Of a DNA stretch of 64,000 nt, positions 21,611 through 33,110 are shown piece by piece. The translations under genes were made by a program, and so were the position numbers. Below the pieces are notes generated by a model. It was not told where the DNA came from. It searched no databases and was given only the letters and a program-made list of their open reading frames with translations. Position 1 is the first letter of the stretch. Every line of letters starts with the position of its first letter. Source of the DNA: Nemertoderma westbladi (Eukaryota > Xenacoelomorpha > Nemertodermatida > Nemertodermatidae); assembly GCA_032718475.1 (NCBI GenBank), contig JAUCBJ010003317.1, forward strand, positions 19,789 through 83,788. Direction: 5' to 3'.

Positions 21611-22070
21611 TGTGAGGATTACTCACAGGATCAGAAAACAATTACTGTAGTTTACTATAGTTCATATATCACTTAATTCTTCTTCATCGTTATGCATACT
21701 GTCCTACTACCTCTAACTGCACAGCTGTGTAACATACAATTATCTCCTACTGCACAGCTGACTAAATAGTTGTATATTATAATTAATCAATATAATTAAT
21801 CTGATTAAATTACATATTGGTTACTCTAACACTGGCCTTGAAGATGCAGATGATCTAGCAAATGTCATGGGTGATAGGGAGTTGTGGCGGTGCAATTTTG
21901 TTGACAAGCCGGCACAGCATTCTTAAAAATGCAGCTGCAATGCAGCATGCCGATCCTAGTAGTAGAGCAGAATATTATAGTCAGTCTGAACTATTCATTA
22001 CTCGCTGTTCTTACCAATATATATCTAAGAACCAATCACAGCACAGTGTCAGTCAGCTTTCCTGCTGTGT
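21611..22070 (-). repeat. Gypsy LTR, portion before element A
   Basis: Starts TGTGAGG next to the primer-binding site. It is interrupted by element A after CTATC (22071-22075) and should resume at 60592. Its far end was not identified. A 99%-identical copy lies at 50722-51181. Confidence 0.65.
21831..21967 (+). repeat. RTE-like LINE 3' end embedded in the gypsy LTR
   Basis: About 137 bp match the last codons, 3' UTR and (TAG) tail of the LINE at 2350-2490. The same fragment is in the LTR copy at 50941-51077, so it was present before that copy arose. It is antisense to the gypsy element. Confidence 0.85.
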
Positions 22071-22592
22071 CTATCTGTAAAAGCTTTTGCGGACATAACA
22101 AGTCATTTTTACGCAATGCGCAGATGACGAAATCTGTCAGCTGATTCTTTGTGTACGTGGAGATTTCTTTGTTCAAGCTTATTCAGCCAATCAGAGCAAT
22201 CTTCCCAGTTATGCCAGTAGAGACCTACCTGAGGAAACTAGCACATGCGCAGTTATCGTTTTTCTGAGAATTAGATTCCTCTCAGAATTCTGTACTAAGT
22301 ACGGTAGTTTCAGACTTTAGCCCAAGAACATCTGATGGCTGGAGTTATAAGGACGTAAATCTATTAACAAATCAAATCACACCCAACTCATATCAAACTG
22401 CACATATCTGAGCACCTTATCATACTGAACTTCATGAATACATACTGACTGTTCACCTCACTGTTTTAATGCTGTTTTATATTGTGTTAATTGTTGTTTA
22501 TATTAATGGATGTTATATTTGGAGAATACCGATAAATAATCGTAAACCCCCTCAATCTTCTTGATTACTGAGGTAAGCGGAGAAAGAGTTTA

Positions 22593-25500
22593 GGCTCATT
22601 CCATGAAAAGGTCAACCTCTCCACTAATTTCTAAAAATGAGATGTAGCTTTGAATTTATACTTATTTAGGTCAAAATTTATCGTACTTACTGAATTCAGT
22701 GCTAAAAATTGTATCAACACAGGTGGTTTATCAAAAATAGTCGAATTACAAATTATGCACCTGCTCTGCACAAAATGTGAATAAAAGTGTGCAAAAGTTT
22801 CGTTTCCTGTAGGCACTTCCTATGACCAGTAAATTAACATTTCTGAGCATGTACCAAATCAAAAACAAACCGATTTTCGAATTTTTTTGGTTTCATTTAA
22901 TTTCACCAGTGTTTCATTCCTCTGTAATGAAATCGATAAAGTTAATCTTGTGATGTCCCATACTTTACCTAAAATAGTGAAATTTTTCATTTATTCACAG
23001 AGATGTAACTCAGCCTAATCACCCAGTGGAATGCAAAGCACGTTTGTGTTGCGTCATCGTATAAAACAATTAATTTCATCATCACTCCCTCAGAAACATC
23101 ATGACGGCCAATTGAAAATTGTCCCATACTTTACCATTATAATGGCAATTACATTAGTGCACTGTATTAATGTAATATATGAAACCTGGAGGGCAGGCAG
23201 TGCCGGATTAACCTTAAGGCATATAAGGCACGTGCCTTAGGGCCAGACGAACATACGGGCCATTTTTTCTCAGCGAGTCATTCCTGTGAAAAAAAAAATA
23301 TTTTTATCTGAAAAGTCCACATTTTTTCTCACTAAAATTTCTAGAAAACAGAACAAAAGTCCATCTTTCGACTACTTCCTATCACTAGATTTGTGGTAGA
23401 AATTGCAAAATTGTAGCTCAATCGACCGACAGCTGTTTGTGTTATTAGTTCAAGAACTGATGGCAGGGAAATAATAAAACATGGGCAGTAAAACATTAAA
23501 GTGCTAATTATGAACAATGGAGAATTTAATTTTATTTATTTGTGGGGAATTATTTGTAGTTATGTACTTAAATTTTCTAGAACAACCAAATAATGACGTG
23601 GTGACATACTGGAAACACTGTACATAGTAAATGTATGGCGTGGAGATATGGTAGTGCGAAATTAATTTTTTTCACCGGAAACGAGTTTTATAAATATAGG
23701 CCCCAATAGATAAAAAAATAAATTAGTTGTAAATAAAATAGTTGTTGATAAAAAAAACGTGACAGAAATAACTTCTTGTCACTAATTTAATTTAACCGAA
23801 ATTCAGATGTTCTGCCCTCGTGTATTGCATTTTGCATTCGATGGCATTTTAGGTGCAATTCCTGCAAAACCTAAAACTCTCGGACAGCATAATTGAATTT
23901 TGGCAAATTAAAATTAGTGATAAAAAGTGCTTATTTCCGAGACTGCTCTCTTATCGAAGAACATTACTTTCTCAGCAAGTCCAAATATAGATTAGAAATA
24001 TTATATCTTTGCACTAAGCCCCACACTTTTGGTGTGTTATATTTCTCAGCAAGTCCATTAAAGATAAGTACCCTGCGAAACCTACCCTACAGCATATAAA
24101 TAACAAATTCCCACGATACAATCAAAATTGCTAAATACAGTACCTACAGGGACCAGTCAGCTTTACGGGGGCTCACTATAACCCCTACAGAAATGAAATT
24201 TCCGAAAATTTACACAATTTTTTGCTGTTTGAAAGAAGGGCTTTCATAAAAGGTATATCGGTTTTCAACATTGAATTATTTTTTGACCTTAAAACTGCTC
24301 TTTTCAACAACATAATATATTGCTGATATTTATGCCTCTCTGTATAAAACAACCTTTTTTTTTGCTTGTCGATTTTGACTTTTTCATCACTAAATTCTCT
24401 ACTACTTTTTTATTTTTTACTCAATTTCCATTAAACATATACCAAAATGTTTAGCATCTTTAGGGCTACAATCGTGAATATTGGTTTGTAAAACATGGCC
24501 ATTTGGATCTTCTAGAACCGATTTTGTAACTGCTACACTTTGTCTATCACAAAATAGTACTTAGTACTTATTTGCACGCAGTCATCCAACGAAAATACTT
24601 TATATTTCCTTTGCAACATTTTCACAATTTCAGTTGTATTTAGCAGCTGTTTCTTTTGAAAGGGTTTGCGGAAAAATAATATCAATTTTCGGGCCATTTT
24701 TGGAAATTACTAAAATATGCCTTAGGGCCACCAGAGGCTTAATCCGGCACTGAGGGCAGGAGTGTTATAATGCTTTAGGGTGATAGTAGGGGGAAGCATA
24801 GAAGTATGTATTTGAACTAAGAATCATTCCTCAGTTAACTAATCTTTGAGTTTATGCATGTAAAGAAAGTCCCGTACTTTACAACAAATTTCAAAAAATT
24901 TAGTTTTTTAGCAGATAAGAAGATCGGTAAGTACAGTAATTGATACATTTTCAGAGAAATGGAAAGAATTTCTAAACTTTTTACAGACTACATGTGTACC
25001 AAGTTTGGTTATATTTCATCAATGATTGGCGGACTTATTTCGGTTTTTATCAAAATTTTGAAACTATCGGTACCAACAGACAGACTGTCTGATATGTGAC
25101 CTTTGATTCCTTAAACTTCAGATTCTTTCCAAACTATTGACAGACTTCATACATACCAGGTTTGGTATAATTTCATCTAAAAATGACCGAGTTATACAGT
25201 TTTAGCGATCAAAAATTAGACAGATGACATACAACTCCTCAAGGGCACCCATATGCTAAGACTTCGGGTCAATTTGTGGGCCGCCCCACATTTTGTATCC
25301 ATATCTTGGTTGGAAATACTTAGTTGCACTTTATTATCACTAATTATCCAGAAATTACTGTTAGGAAAAGAGTAAGAGACCATTTTGACCATAAAATTCG
25401 TACAGGTCCCGTACTTTACTTAGCAATGTCCCATACTTTACCACACAAACCACACTGTAAAAAATTCGCAATGCAGTAATTCGTCTTATATTTATATTTT

Positions 25501-25767
25501 TATTTAAGCTTGATAATACAGCTTTATCCTAAACATCAACTCAACACCGTACCTGCGCACAATTCGCTACATTTTTTTCGCTAAAACAAGCTGGTGTTTT
25601 CTCAAAAGTGACTAAGTCCCTCCATAAGCTTCGCGAAATCAAAGCTGATATTCGAAAGTTTAATCCAAGCACAATTTTGTGCACATATGTGCTGTGGATA
25701 ACATTGTACAGGCAATCAAAGTTCAAAATTGTGTACGAATGTCCCGTACTTTACTTTGGAATGAGCC
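22593..25767. mobile_element. DNA transposon in the 5' LTR of A
   Basis: Terminal inverted repeat GGCTCATTCCA / TGGAATGAGCC with TTTA duplications (22589-22592, 25768-25771). LTR copy 51187 onward lacks it, which confirms the insertion. At least six copies of GTCCC(A/G)TACTTTAC lie inside, mostly subterminal. No transposase ORF. It contains a nested hAT element. Confidence 0.75.
23198..24752. mobile_element. Non-autonomous hAT element
   Basis: Inverted repeats start CAGTGCCGGATTAA and the 8-bp duplication AGGGCAGG is perfect on both sides (23190-23197, 24753-24760). Both are hallmarks of hAT transposons. The interior is AT-rich with no transposase. Confidence 0.85.
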
Positions 25768-26338
25768 TTTACCAGTAGCAACTGTGACTCAAATTATAGT
25801 GGTTTTTGTGTGAATTAAATGCTATTTCATAATCCCTACGTGTGTCAGTTGCAATCCTCCTTATATATGATCAAAATCAGTGACGGTCGGAAAATTAGTG
25901 TGAATTAGTGTAAATTAGTGTGAAGTAGTGTGAAGTCGTGTGAAGTCGTGTGAAGGTTAATAAAGCATCTCCTAAAGAATGCGCTATTTACGAAACTCTG
26001 TGGCCATCTAGTTGTGATTAGTATAAGTCATAACTCTGTTTTTATACTTAAAGCGCCACGTCCTAAAGGAACTGTATATATTTCCCCGAAAGTAAATATA
26101 GTTGTCAGAGATTATATAGTAGCAATCAATCGAATAATACAAAGTAGCCTACACCGCAATACTTCCTCTGGAACCCGAATCCAGTCTCCCATACCGTGGG
26201 TCATACGCCGCGCACGGACTGGCTTCGGCAGATGTAAATTCAGTACACCAGGTAATTGGTACGGGCAAAGTCGATTCATAATCAAAAGGACAATTAAAAT
26301 TGGCAGGTTAAACTGCTAAAGGTCTGAAAGCGCAAACA

Positions 26339-28169
26339 TTAATAGATTTTCAGTCTCTTTATTGCGCAGTAGGCAATAAATAGATTTTGTCTAATGTTCT
26401 GGTAGAACATTAATAGATTTTAGACTCTTTATTGCTCAGTAGGCAATAAAATCGAACGTACCGGTCGGACGGTAGACTGTAGGCCTAGTAACCCGAACCA
26501 GTACTTACCCAGTATTATTTCGATTGTGAAATATTGTATATTGTAGGCTGTTAGATTAGGGATTGATCACCCCTTATTCCTTTGTATGGTTTACTTATTC
26601 CAGTCAGTTTTATTTATCGGTAAGTATAATATTGAGCAGAAGGCGTGTAAGCCTGCTCAGATTGTATAAATAATTTGTAGGCTGGATTGTTGTCTAACTG
26701 TTGTTAGATCTGAGGCGATTGCAGTGTATGTAGAGTGTCTGTCCGATAACGTGCTAGTTAGGAAGGTGGAGGCATCCAGTGCTGTAAGGTAAATCCTCCA
26801 CTAAAGAATAAGTCATACTACGTAGTTAGAACGCTTACTAACTAACAATTTCGGAGTTTGCATATACTGTGGTTTATTTAGGCTTGACAGTATTCTGCCA
26901 GCATTTGGTCTGTATCTTATTTGAATAGTCTGTTATTTATTATTTATTATTAATATTTATTATTCAGAGTTTATGCAAGTATTTGCAACCTACAACTCCC
27001 CAAGTTTATCCCTTACAGTAATTATGCTTGTTATGCATACCGTTATAGTTAAATTATCCCCGGTACTACTTCAGGGCTGCTTGGCATAGGACAGACTGGT
27101 GATTTTGTGCTCCGGTCACTCCAGCAGATACCGTGGTTCTTTTGACTGTTCACGTATATCTAACTGCTAGTTATATGTTGTATAAGTACTTGTACCTAAT
27201 TTAGGGTTTAGAGTACAGTGCTTTCCTGAAAGTAATTTAGTGTGTAGGCAGTATATTTGTGTTGTAACGAGGTTAATAGGTCCGTTAGCTCTGGTTGGCT
27301 TCGATAATTAACCTCTAGGTATAGGACACTCTGGGTACATAACGTAGTGCTTATAGTTTAAGACTATACGCCGTCAGACGGTGGCATTTCCTTATCTGGA
27401 CAATGCAACGTACTCAATACTACTTTATTGGTTTCAAATACCGTAATTTCCTGTCAGTTTGTAAGAACCAGAAATTCTAACTCCTTGTTAGTCTGGTTCG
27501 TAAATTTCTTGTTAAATTACCCTAAAAATTGTACGTGTAACTTGTTTATTGTTTATTTAGAGATTGTAATCTCAACCCGATATGTAAGTAATTTGTAGTG
27601 ATAAGTAACTTAGTTTAGTAGAATTATCAGTATTAGTGTCTAACAAGTAGCACTCCACTGAGAGCGTCCAGCCTCTGTGTAGTGACTTCTTACTCAGAAA
27701 TAATAACATTTATTTCAAATATTGTAAAAACCCATTACGGGTATATATATATATATTTATAAATCAACTCAATCAGATTTATAAAATAGTAGGCCTGTTA
27801 TACATCAATTAGGTCTTAATATCAGTTGAACTACTGCTTAATATTAGTAATAAAGTAAAGGGAAGTAATTCCTAAAATTTGGAAAATCAGTTATTATTAA
27901 ATAATTGACATTATCAGTATTTACGGTAAACTTATTATATTTATATAAATTAGGCTAAACTTATATACCGGTATTCTGTGACAGATCCTAGTCTGTAATA
28001 ATACTGATATATATACTATAGGTGTATACCGGTATTCTAATATTAGATATATACCACGTTATATTGAGTAGCGATATCAGTAACTACTAGACTGACAGTT
28101 GATACTGATTTCCCCCAGACTGGCTTTAACTGTTATTATAGTAGTAGGCATTAAACTGTAAAATAAATT
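26339..28169 (+). other. Leader of element A
   Basis: About 1.8 kb without ORF between the LTR end and the first ATG. It contains two imperfect copies of an ATTAATAGATTTT...CAGTAGGCAATAAA unit (26338-26380, 26408-26452) and a (TA)n tract at 27741-27755. No standard primer-binding site was seen right after the LTR. Confidence 0.45.
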
Positions 28170-28306
28170 ATGTCTGACACAAAACAAACACTGTCAGATA
28201 GTCTCTTAGAAAGAACAATCTGTGACCCAGATCAAAGTATAGAACATCCCAGACCGAAGTCTAAGTCCCCTCCTACTGTAAGAAAGGTTATCCCTACAGT
28301 AGTGGT
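28170..28306 (+). pseudogene. First ORF of element A, 5' exon-like half, cut by element B
   Basis: Opens with ATG in AAATTATG and encodes MSDTKQTLSDSLLERTI..., a Ser/Pro/Lys-rich start with no recognised domain. Element B inserted after the codon at 28302. Counting out B and one GTGGT, the reading frame is continuous with 44392-44907. This shows the target was an open frame. Confidence 0.6.
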
Positions 28307-29801
28307 TGTTCGCGGTATTTCAACTTTTCATAACGCGAGTTGAATATTTTTTGTATTTATTTAAAATGATTATTCCGATATCACTACTGGGTGCGGGACC
28401 ATAGGTTTTGGGCACATTCTATGGACTGGGGGCGATTTATGGGCAAATATTGGGGCGACTTACAGGGTACGGGAATAATTTCATGTTTATAAGGGCCAGG
28501 GGTGGGAGGCAAAGTTAAGCAGTATTCAGGTTAGCCTGAGTACTATTAGGCCCTGGCCAACTTCCTGCTGCCTGTAGAGGTGGATTTGGCAACGCGCCAG
28601 GCCTAAAGGACAAGGAGTGCCCTTAGTGGTCCCTGGCCAACAGCAGTTATTACGAGCCTGAAAAGGACATCGGAACGCCAGCTGCTTGTGTCAGGGATTT
28701 GCGACGGGAAACGACATGACAGACCCCGTAGCCAAGCCGTACTGGTTCTCGATGATCGTTCCCTTCGGGGTTCGTGAGGGGTGGGACAGACACGCGAAAG
28801 GGTCTACCGACTAACAGAGGAAGGGTTTGACGAGGACTGCCCTTAGCGGTCTCTGGTCAACAGCAGTTATTACGAGCCTGAAAAGGACATCGGAACGCCG
28901 GCTGCTTATACCAGGGATTATCGACGGGAACCGACGACAGACCCCTTAGCCAAGCCGTACTGGCTCTCGATGATCATTCCTTTCGGGGTTCGTGAGGGGT
29001 GGGACGGACACTCGACAGGGTCGAAAGACAAATGACTGGACTCTACCGGCCTACCGACTGTTCGGAGTAGTTTCTCGGCCGCTGAAGCGACTACGAGCCT
29101 GAATAAGGACTCGGAAAGCCTAGGAGGTTGGGTCTCTGCGATGAACCGACGGACCCCTAGCCAAGCCGTACTGGTTCTCGATGATCGTTCCCTTCGGGGT
29201 TCGTGAGGGGTGGGACGGACACGCGAACGGGTCCACCGACACGACAGACTCCTAGCCAAGCCGTACTGGTTCTCGATGACCGATCCCTTCGGGGTTCGAG
29301 AGGGGTGGTACGGATACGCGACAGAGTCTACCGACTGGACCGACCCTTAGCCAAGCCGTGCTGGTTCTCGATGATCGATCCCTTCGGGGTTCGGGAGGGG
29401 TGGAACGGACACGCGACAGGGTCGACCGACACCGACACTACGGCATCAAGACTAGGACCGAGGGAAAATCTGGGGAACATTAGTTAGGCTAAAATCTGAG
29501 CGAACAGTGGGTAATTAAATAATATACTGTAGGGATTTATATTGTTGTGTATAATTATTGTGAATATTTGGTGTATATTGATTTGGGGAAGCCCAATTAA
29601 TTCTCAATCAGGGCTCAGTGAGATTAACTACATTAAAGAATATATCCAACCAATGCAGCTTTTTCTCAACCGCAATCTTGCATTTAGGAACATTCCTTCT
29701 CCACAATCAATATCCGGTGACTGGCCGGGATTCCGTGGTCTGTAAAATTCCGCCTCCAGCATCGGCGTTTTTCCCCCATGGTGTCGGGAATAACGGCAAC
29801 A
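28307..29801 (+). repeat. 5' LTR of element B
   Basis: TGTTCGCGG...CGGCAACA. Five copies of a ~65-bp unit (GCCAAGCCGTACTGGTTCTC ... TTCGTGAGGGGTGGGAC) lie at about 28731, 28949, 29160, 29254 and 29350, each with a CCC-UUCG-GGG-type hairpin. A longer ~75-bp block (CCTTAG..GT.. CTGG.CAACAGCAG) occurs twice. The LTR ends just after an ATG that opens a frame into the leader. Confidence 0.92.
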
Positions 29802-30041
29802 AAATTGAGAATTAAACGCGGCCAACTTCAACTGGTGGAAGTTGGGAATTCTACAATACTCTTCAAACTCTCTCCGTGCTTACCCAGCACCCACTACGAG
29901 GAAACTCTGGTATTTGAGTTAAGACAAAGTCGTGGTTTAATTAATCAACAAACTCGATCTAACCAACTCGTAGTCGGCAGATCACACATTTGGAGAGTTG
30001 TTAACAGGGAATGGAAGTATCGATCACACCCATTGATATAA
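29778..30041 (+). CDS. Small leader ORF starting inside the 5' LTR of B
   Basis: 87 codons, beginning CCCCATGG (good start context) 24 bp before the LTR end and overlapping the next ORF by 31 nt. No recognised domain. The 3' LTR supplies the same start to flanking sequence. It could be a regulatory upstream ORF rather than a functional protein. Confidence 0.35.
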   Translation: MVSGITATKLRIKRGQLQLVEVGNSTILFKLSPCLPSTHYEETLVFELRQSRGLINQQTRSNQLVVGRSHIWRVVNREWKYRSHPLI

Positions 30042-30202
30042 TCCAAGTTGAGCCAGGAATCTGGCACGTCGAGGTTGAAGTACAAGGAACGAACGTCGGA
30101 CAATTCAGGATTACCGTTCGGGTGGTCCAGGCTGAGTACAACACCTACGAGGAACTATTTTACGACATCGCACATCTAGCTATCAACGAGGCGCTACAAT
30201 GA
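30011..30202 (+). CDS. Leader ORF 1 of B, 63 residues
   Basis: Starts MEVSITPIDIIQVEPG and is mixed hydrophobic and acidic with no known domain. Its stop overlaps the next start as ATGA (30199-30202), a layout used for coupled termination and re-initiation. Confidence 0.45.
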   Translation: MEVSITPIDIIQVEPGIWHVEVEVQGTNVGQFRITVRVVQAEYNTYEELFYDIAHLAINEALQ

Positions 30203-30324
30203 CAACGAATAACGTATCCGATACCGATGAGATGGACCACCACACAGACTCGGAAGCCAACGAGGTACCAAACGTCAAGAACATGGCCCGTCGACTAGGT
30301 GCTCTCAAAGGCGGAGTCACATGA
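30199..30324 (+). CDS. Leader ORF 2 of B, 41 residues
   Basis: Starts MTTNNVSDTDEMDHH and has an acidic N-terminal half and a basic end. Both ends overlap neighbours by ATGA: its start at 30199 lies in the stop of ORF 1, and its stop at 30322 lies in the start of gag at 30321. The position suggests it mainly links translation of successive frames. Confidence 0.45.
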   Translation: MTTNNVSDTDEMDHHTDSEANEVPNVKNMARRLGALKGGVT

Positions 30325-32261
30325 GCGTTCAACGCATAGAGAAACAACTCAAGGGAGTCGAAACCCCCCTCAACGAGATACAAACTCAGCTTCAGAATAT
30401 CCGAAGTATTCTACAACGATATGAGAGAATGATACAGGTGTACCAAGAACTCATCCCCGCCACTGACCAGGTAAACTACCCCAAATTGGAAGAACACGTT
30501 GCACGCCTAGACAAATTCCGCAAACAACACCGGAGGACCCTCAGCCTCGTGAGAGGCTATGAGGAACAGTACTACAAGAGAGCTAAAAGAACGGACGCAG
30601 AATCAGTGCGAACCTCCAACACCAGGACCACAATTCATCAAAAGAGAATGGGGTCCTCAAGACACCAGCGCTCCAGCGCTAGGAGCGAGATATCCGGCTC
30701 AGCGCGCAGTTCTCAAGGGGGGCCGCCACTCCGAGATCAGCTACGAGAACAGAAGGCATTAGCCCTCAAAGCTCGGATGGAAGATGAGTATGTTCAACTG
30801 CGAACCGAGCAAGATGTAATAGCCGCCGAAATGCAAAAACAAGAGGCCGAGCAAGCGGCCAAACGGCAGGCCGAGCAACATGAACAGGAAGCTAAGCAAC
30901 GTGAACAGGAAGCTGAACAACGTGAACGAGAGGCCCAACGAGAGATTGAACAACGTAAACAGGAAGCTGAACAACGTAAACAGGAAGCTAAACAACGTGA
31001 ACAGGAAGCTGAACAACGTGGACGAGAAGCCCAACAAGAGATCGAACAACATAAATGGGAAGCTGAAATGCGTAAACAACACGCCGAGGCCCAAGCAATT
31101 CTCATACACAAAAAGAATACGGATATTGTGAAACTCGCAGAGTACGAAGCCGCACTTATAGAACGAGATATTCAACTCTACGAGGACTGGGAAAGGGATA
31201 TAGATCAGAACTATGAACCAATACCGATACCAGAATTAGAAAAGTCATTAACGACACCGGCGGTGAAACCCCCGAAACCCGAGTTCCCGCCTACCATACA
31301 GTCTACGTTATTGGCACAAGCACCGGTGTTCCATCCCCCACCGGTTACGCTTAAAAATGAGGAACCGTATTTCCCATCCAACCCCACAGCAACGAGTGTA
31401 CCCAAGTACGAGCCTGAAAGGGACTCGGAACGGGATGCCACTCCTCGATCCTACAACCCGTTTACATCCACACCACAAACCCGTAGTCGCGTCATCATTA
31501 AGACTCCACCTATCATTGATCCATCGAGTATGGGAGAGAGCGCTAATAACTATAACCCTCCAAACCACTCCAGTTCGGACGACGTCGGCATTATCCGGGC
31601 ATTGGAAAACCGCCTCTCCATGCCCAAGATGGAGATCCGCACCTTCGAAGGAGATCCCGTCGATTACCTCAGATTCAAGAAACGGTTCTTTGCGCAGATT
31701 GGATCAACGGACATCGCTGACGCACAGAAACTGGTATATTTATCGCAATACCTGGGTGACAAACCACGCCGAATCATCGCTTGTTTTGAGGGAGGTTCTC
31801 ATGAAGCATACTACGACGCATGGAAAACTCTAGACAAAAGATACGGAAATACCGGGACTATAATTAATAAAACTCTAGAGAAACTGATACAAGACGCGGG
31901 ATCACTAGGGGACCCACAGAACATCCAGGAATTCTCAGATTCCATGAAGGATGCCTACTACACTCTGAAACCTTTAAATAAGGAGGACCAGGTGAAAAAC
32001 ATTCTAAACCTCCGACAGATCGCCCGGAAGTTCCCCGGATGGCTGCAAAGTAAGTGGGCCTATAAATGTGTAGATCTCCGGCGCAGACATCCAGATCGAG
32101 ACCCCAGCTTCCTCGAAATGTCGGCATTCCTGGACGATATCTCCGAAGCCATGAATGACTCGATGTTCTCGAAACAGAGTCTCGCCAAGTTGGACGCAAT
32201 AGAGAATAACTCCAGGAGTAAGAAACCCACTCAGAGGCCAAGATTCCGCCCCCTCCGGTGA
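30321..32261 (+). CDS. Gag of BEL/Pao element B
   Basis: 646 codons. Residues ~1-90 form a helical region. Residues ~135-290 are a long Glu/Gln/Arg coiled coil built of repeats such as EQEAEQRE. A Pro-rich linker follows. Residues ~430-640 match the Pao gag domain (DUF1759-type): MPKMEIRTFEGDPVDYLRF, YLSQYLGDKPRRII, ETLD/KRYGNTG. It would form the particle shell. It ends in TGA at 32259, five bases before an ATG in another frame. Confidence 0.85.
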   Translation: MSVQRIEKQLKGVETPLNEIQTQLQNIRSILQRYERMIQVYQELIPATDQVNYPKLEEHVARLDKFRKQHRRTLSLVRGYEEQYYKRAKRTDAESVRTSNTRTTIHQKRMGSSRHQRSSARSEISGSARSSQGGPPLRDQLREQKALALKARMEDEYVQLRTEQDVIAAEMQKQEAEQAAKRQAEQHEQEAKQREQEAEQREREAQREIEQRKQEAEQRKQEAKQREQEAEQRGREAQQEIEQHKWEAEMRKQHAEAQAILIHKKNTDIVKLAEYEAALIERDIQLYEDWERDIDQNYEPIPIPELEKSLTTPAVKPPKPEFPPTIQSTLLAQAPVFHPPPVTLKNEEPYFPSNPTATSVPKYEPERDSERDATPRSYNPFTSTPQTRSRVIIKTPPIIDPSSMGESANNYNPPNHSSSDDVGIIRALENRLSMPKMEIRTFEGDPVDYLRFKKRFFAQIGSTDIADAQKLVYLSQYLGDKPRRIIACFEGGSHEAYYDAWKTLDKRYGNTGTIINKTLEKLIQDAGSLGDPQNIQEFSDSMKDAYYTLKPLNKEDQVKNILNLRQIARKFPGWLQSKWAYKCVDLRRRHPDRDPSFLEMSAFLDDISEAMNDSMFSKQSLAKLDAIENNSRSKKPTQRPRFRPLR

Positions 32262-32266
32262 GCACG

Positions 32267-33110
32267 ATGGCTATCACCATGGCCGAGGATTCCGACGATG
32301 AAGACTACGAGGAACCGACATCAGCCGAGGAATGGGCGTGTTATCTCGCGAATTGGGCACCCGAGAGGGAAGGCATCACAAACTCCCTTCTCTGTCTCTA
32401 TTGTGAAGAGAAACATAAAGTTGAATTCTGCAGGAAGTTCCAGTTTGCCGAACTCGTCCCACGCTTCGAGGCGATTATGAAACAATGAGGATGCTTCCGG
32501 TGTCTTGGAACAGGTCACTACGTTCGGGATTGCGACCAAAGGTCGTGTTGTGCGGTCTGTAACGACCTACGTCATCACATGCTCCTCCACATCCCCGCGA
32601 ACTTTGACTTCACCACCCTCCCCTTTCGGATTGAAGCCAAGCGAAGAGGAGAAACGAACCACGTTTCTAAAGGAACCCGGACAACCCAACGGAGAGAAAC
32701 CAACCCGTTTAAAATCGCCACTAACGCATCACCAGTGACAAATATCTCAGCCACGATTAACCTTATAAATCGCCGTTACATGGTCTTCGCCAAAGTAATC
32801 CCAGTAAGAATTCAAGGGGTCGGCAAATCCTTGACGACGCTCGTGTTCCTTGACAACGGGTCGGACGGAACCATCATCGACCGGGATTTCCTCGAGCAAC
32901 TCGGCCTAGACTATGAGCCTTGCAAACGGCCCATACAAACTATCACCGACCACAGAGAGGTAGAATCCGGGGAAGTGCAACTCCAGATGGAAGGGGTAAT
33001 GAAGGGCTACGAGACGGTTAAGCTGACCATCAAGAATGCCTTAGTACACACAGACCTCCGAGTGCGGTTCCGACAATCAGCCGAGTACGCCCCCCCTCAT
33101 ACAGCTGGAC
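32267..33110 (+). pseudogene. Zinc-knuckle and protease segment of B
   Basis: Frame 2, from ATG 32267. The BEL-type Cys/His region reads CLYCEEKHKVEFC, an in-frame TGA at 32486, then CFRCLGTGHYVRDC and CCAVCNDLRHHMLLH. A retropepsin-like block follows (VFLDNGSDGTIIDRDFLEQLGL at about 32845-32910), with DNG where the family has D-S/T-G. The frame is lost near a C7 run at about 33089-33096. The TGA fits CGA decay. Confidence 0.75.

Larger units (their letters stand above)
22076..26338 (+). repeat. 5' LTR of element A, interrupted
   Basis: About 1.08 kb of LTR (22076-22592 and 25768-26338) split by a DNA transposon. Start TGTAAAAGCTTTTGCGG, end GCGCAAACA. A CCAAT box lies near 22190. It matches 51187-60586 and part of 48798-50495. 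Confidence 0.75.

Noticed and set aside
26338-28306. CRISPR-like or tandem array in the leader of A
   Set aside because: Only two imperfect units, no regular spacers, and the context is eukaryotic.
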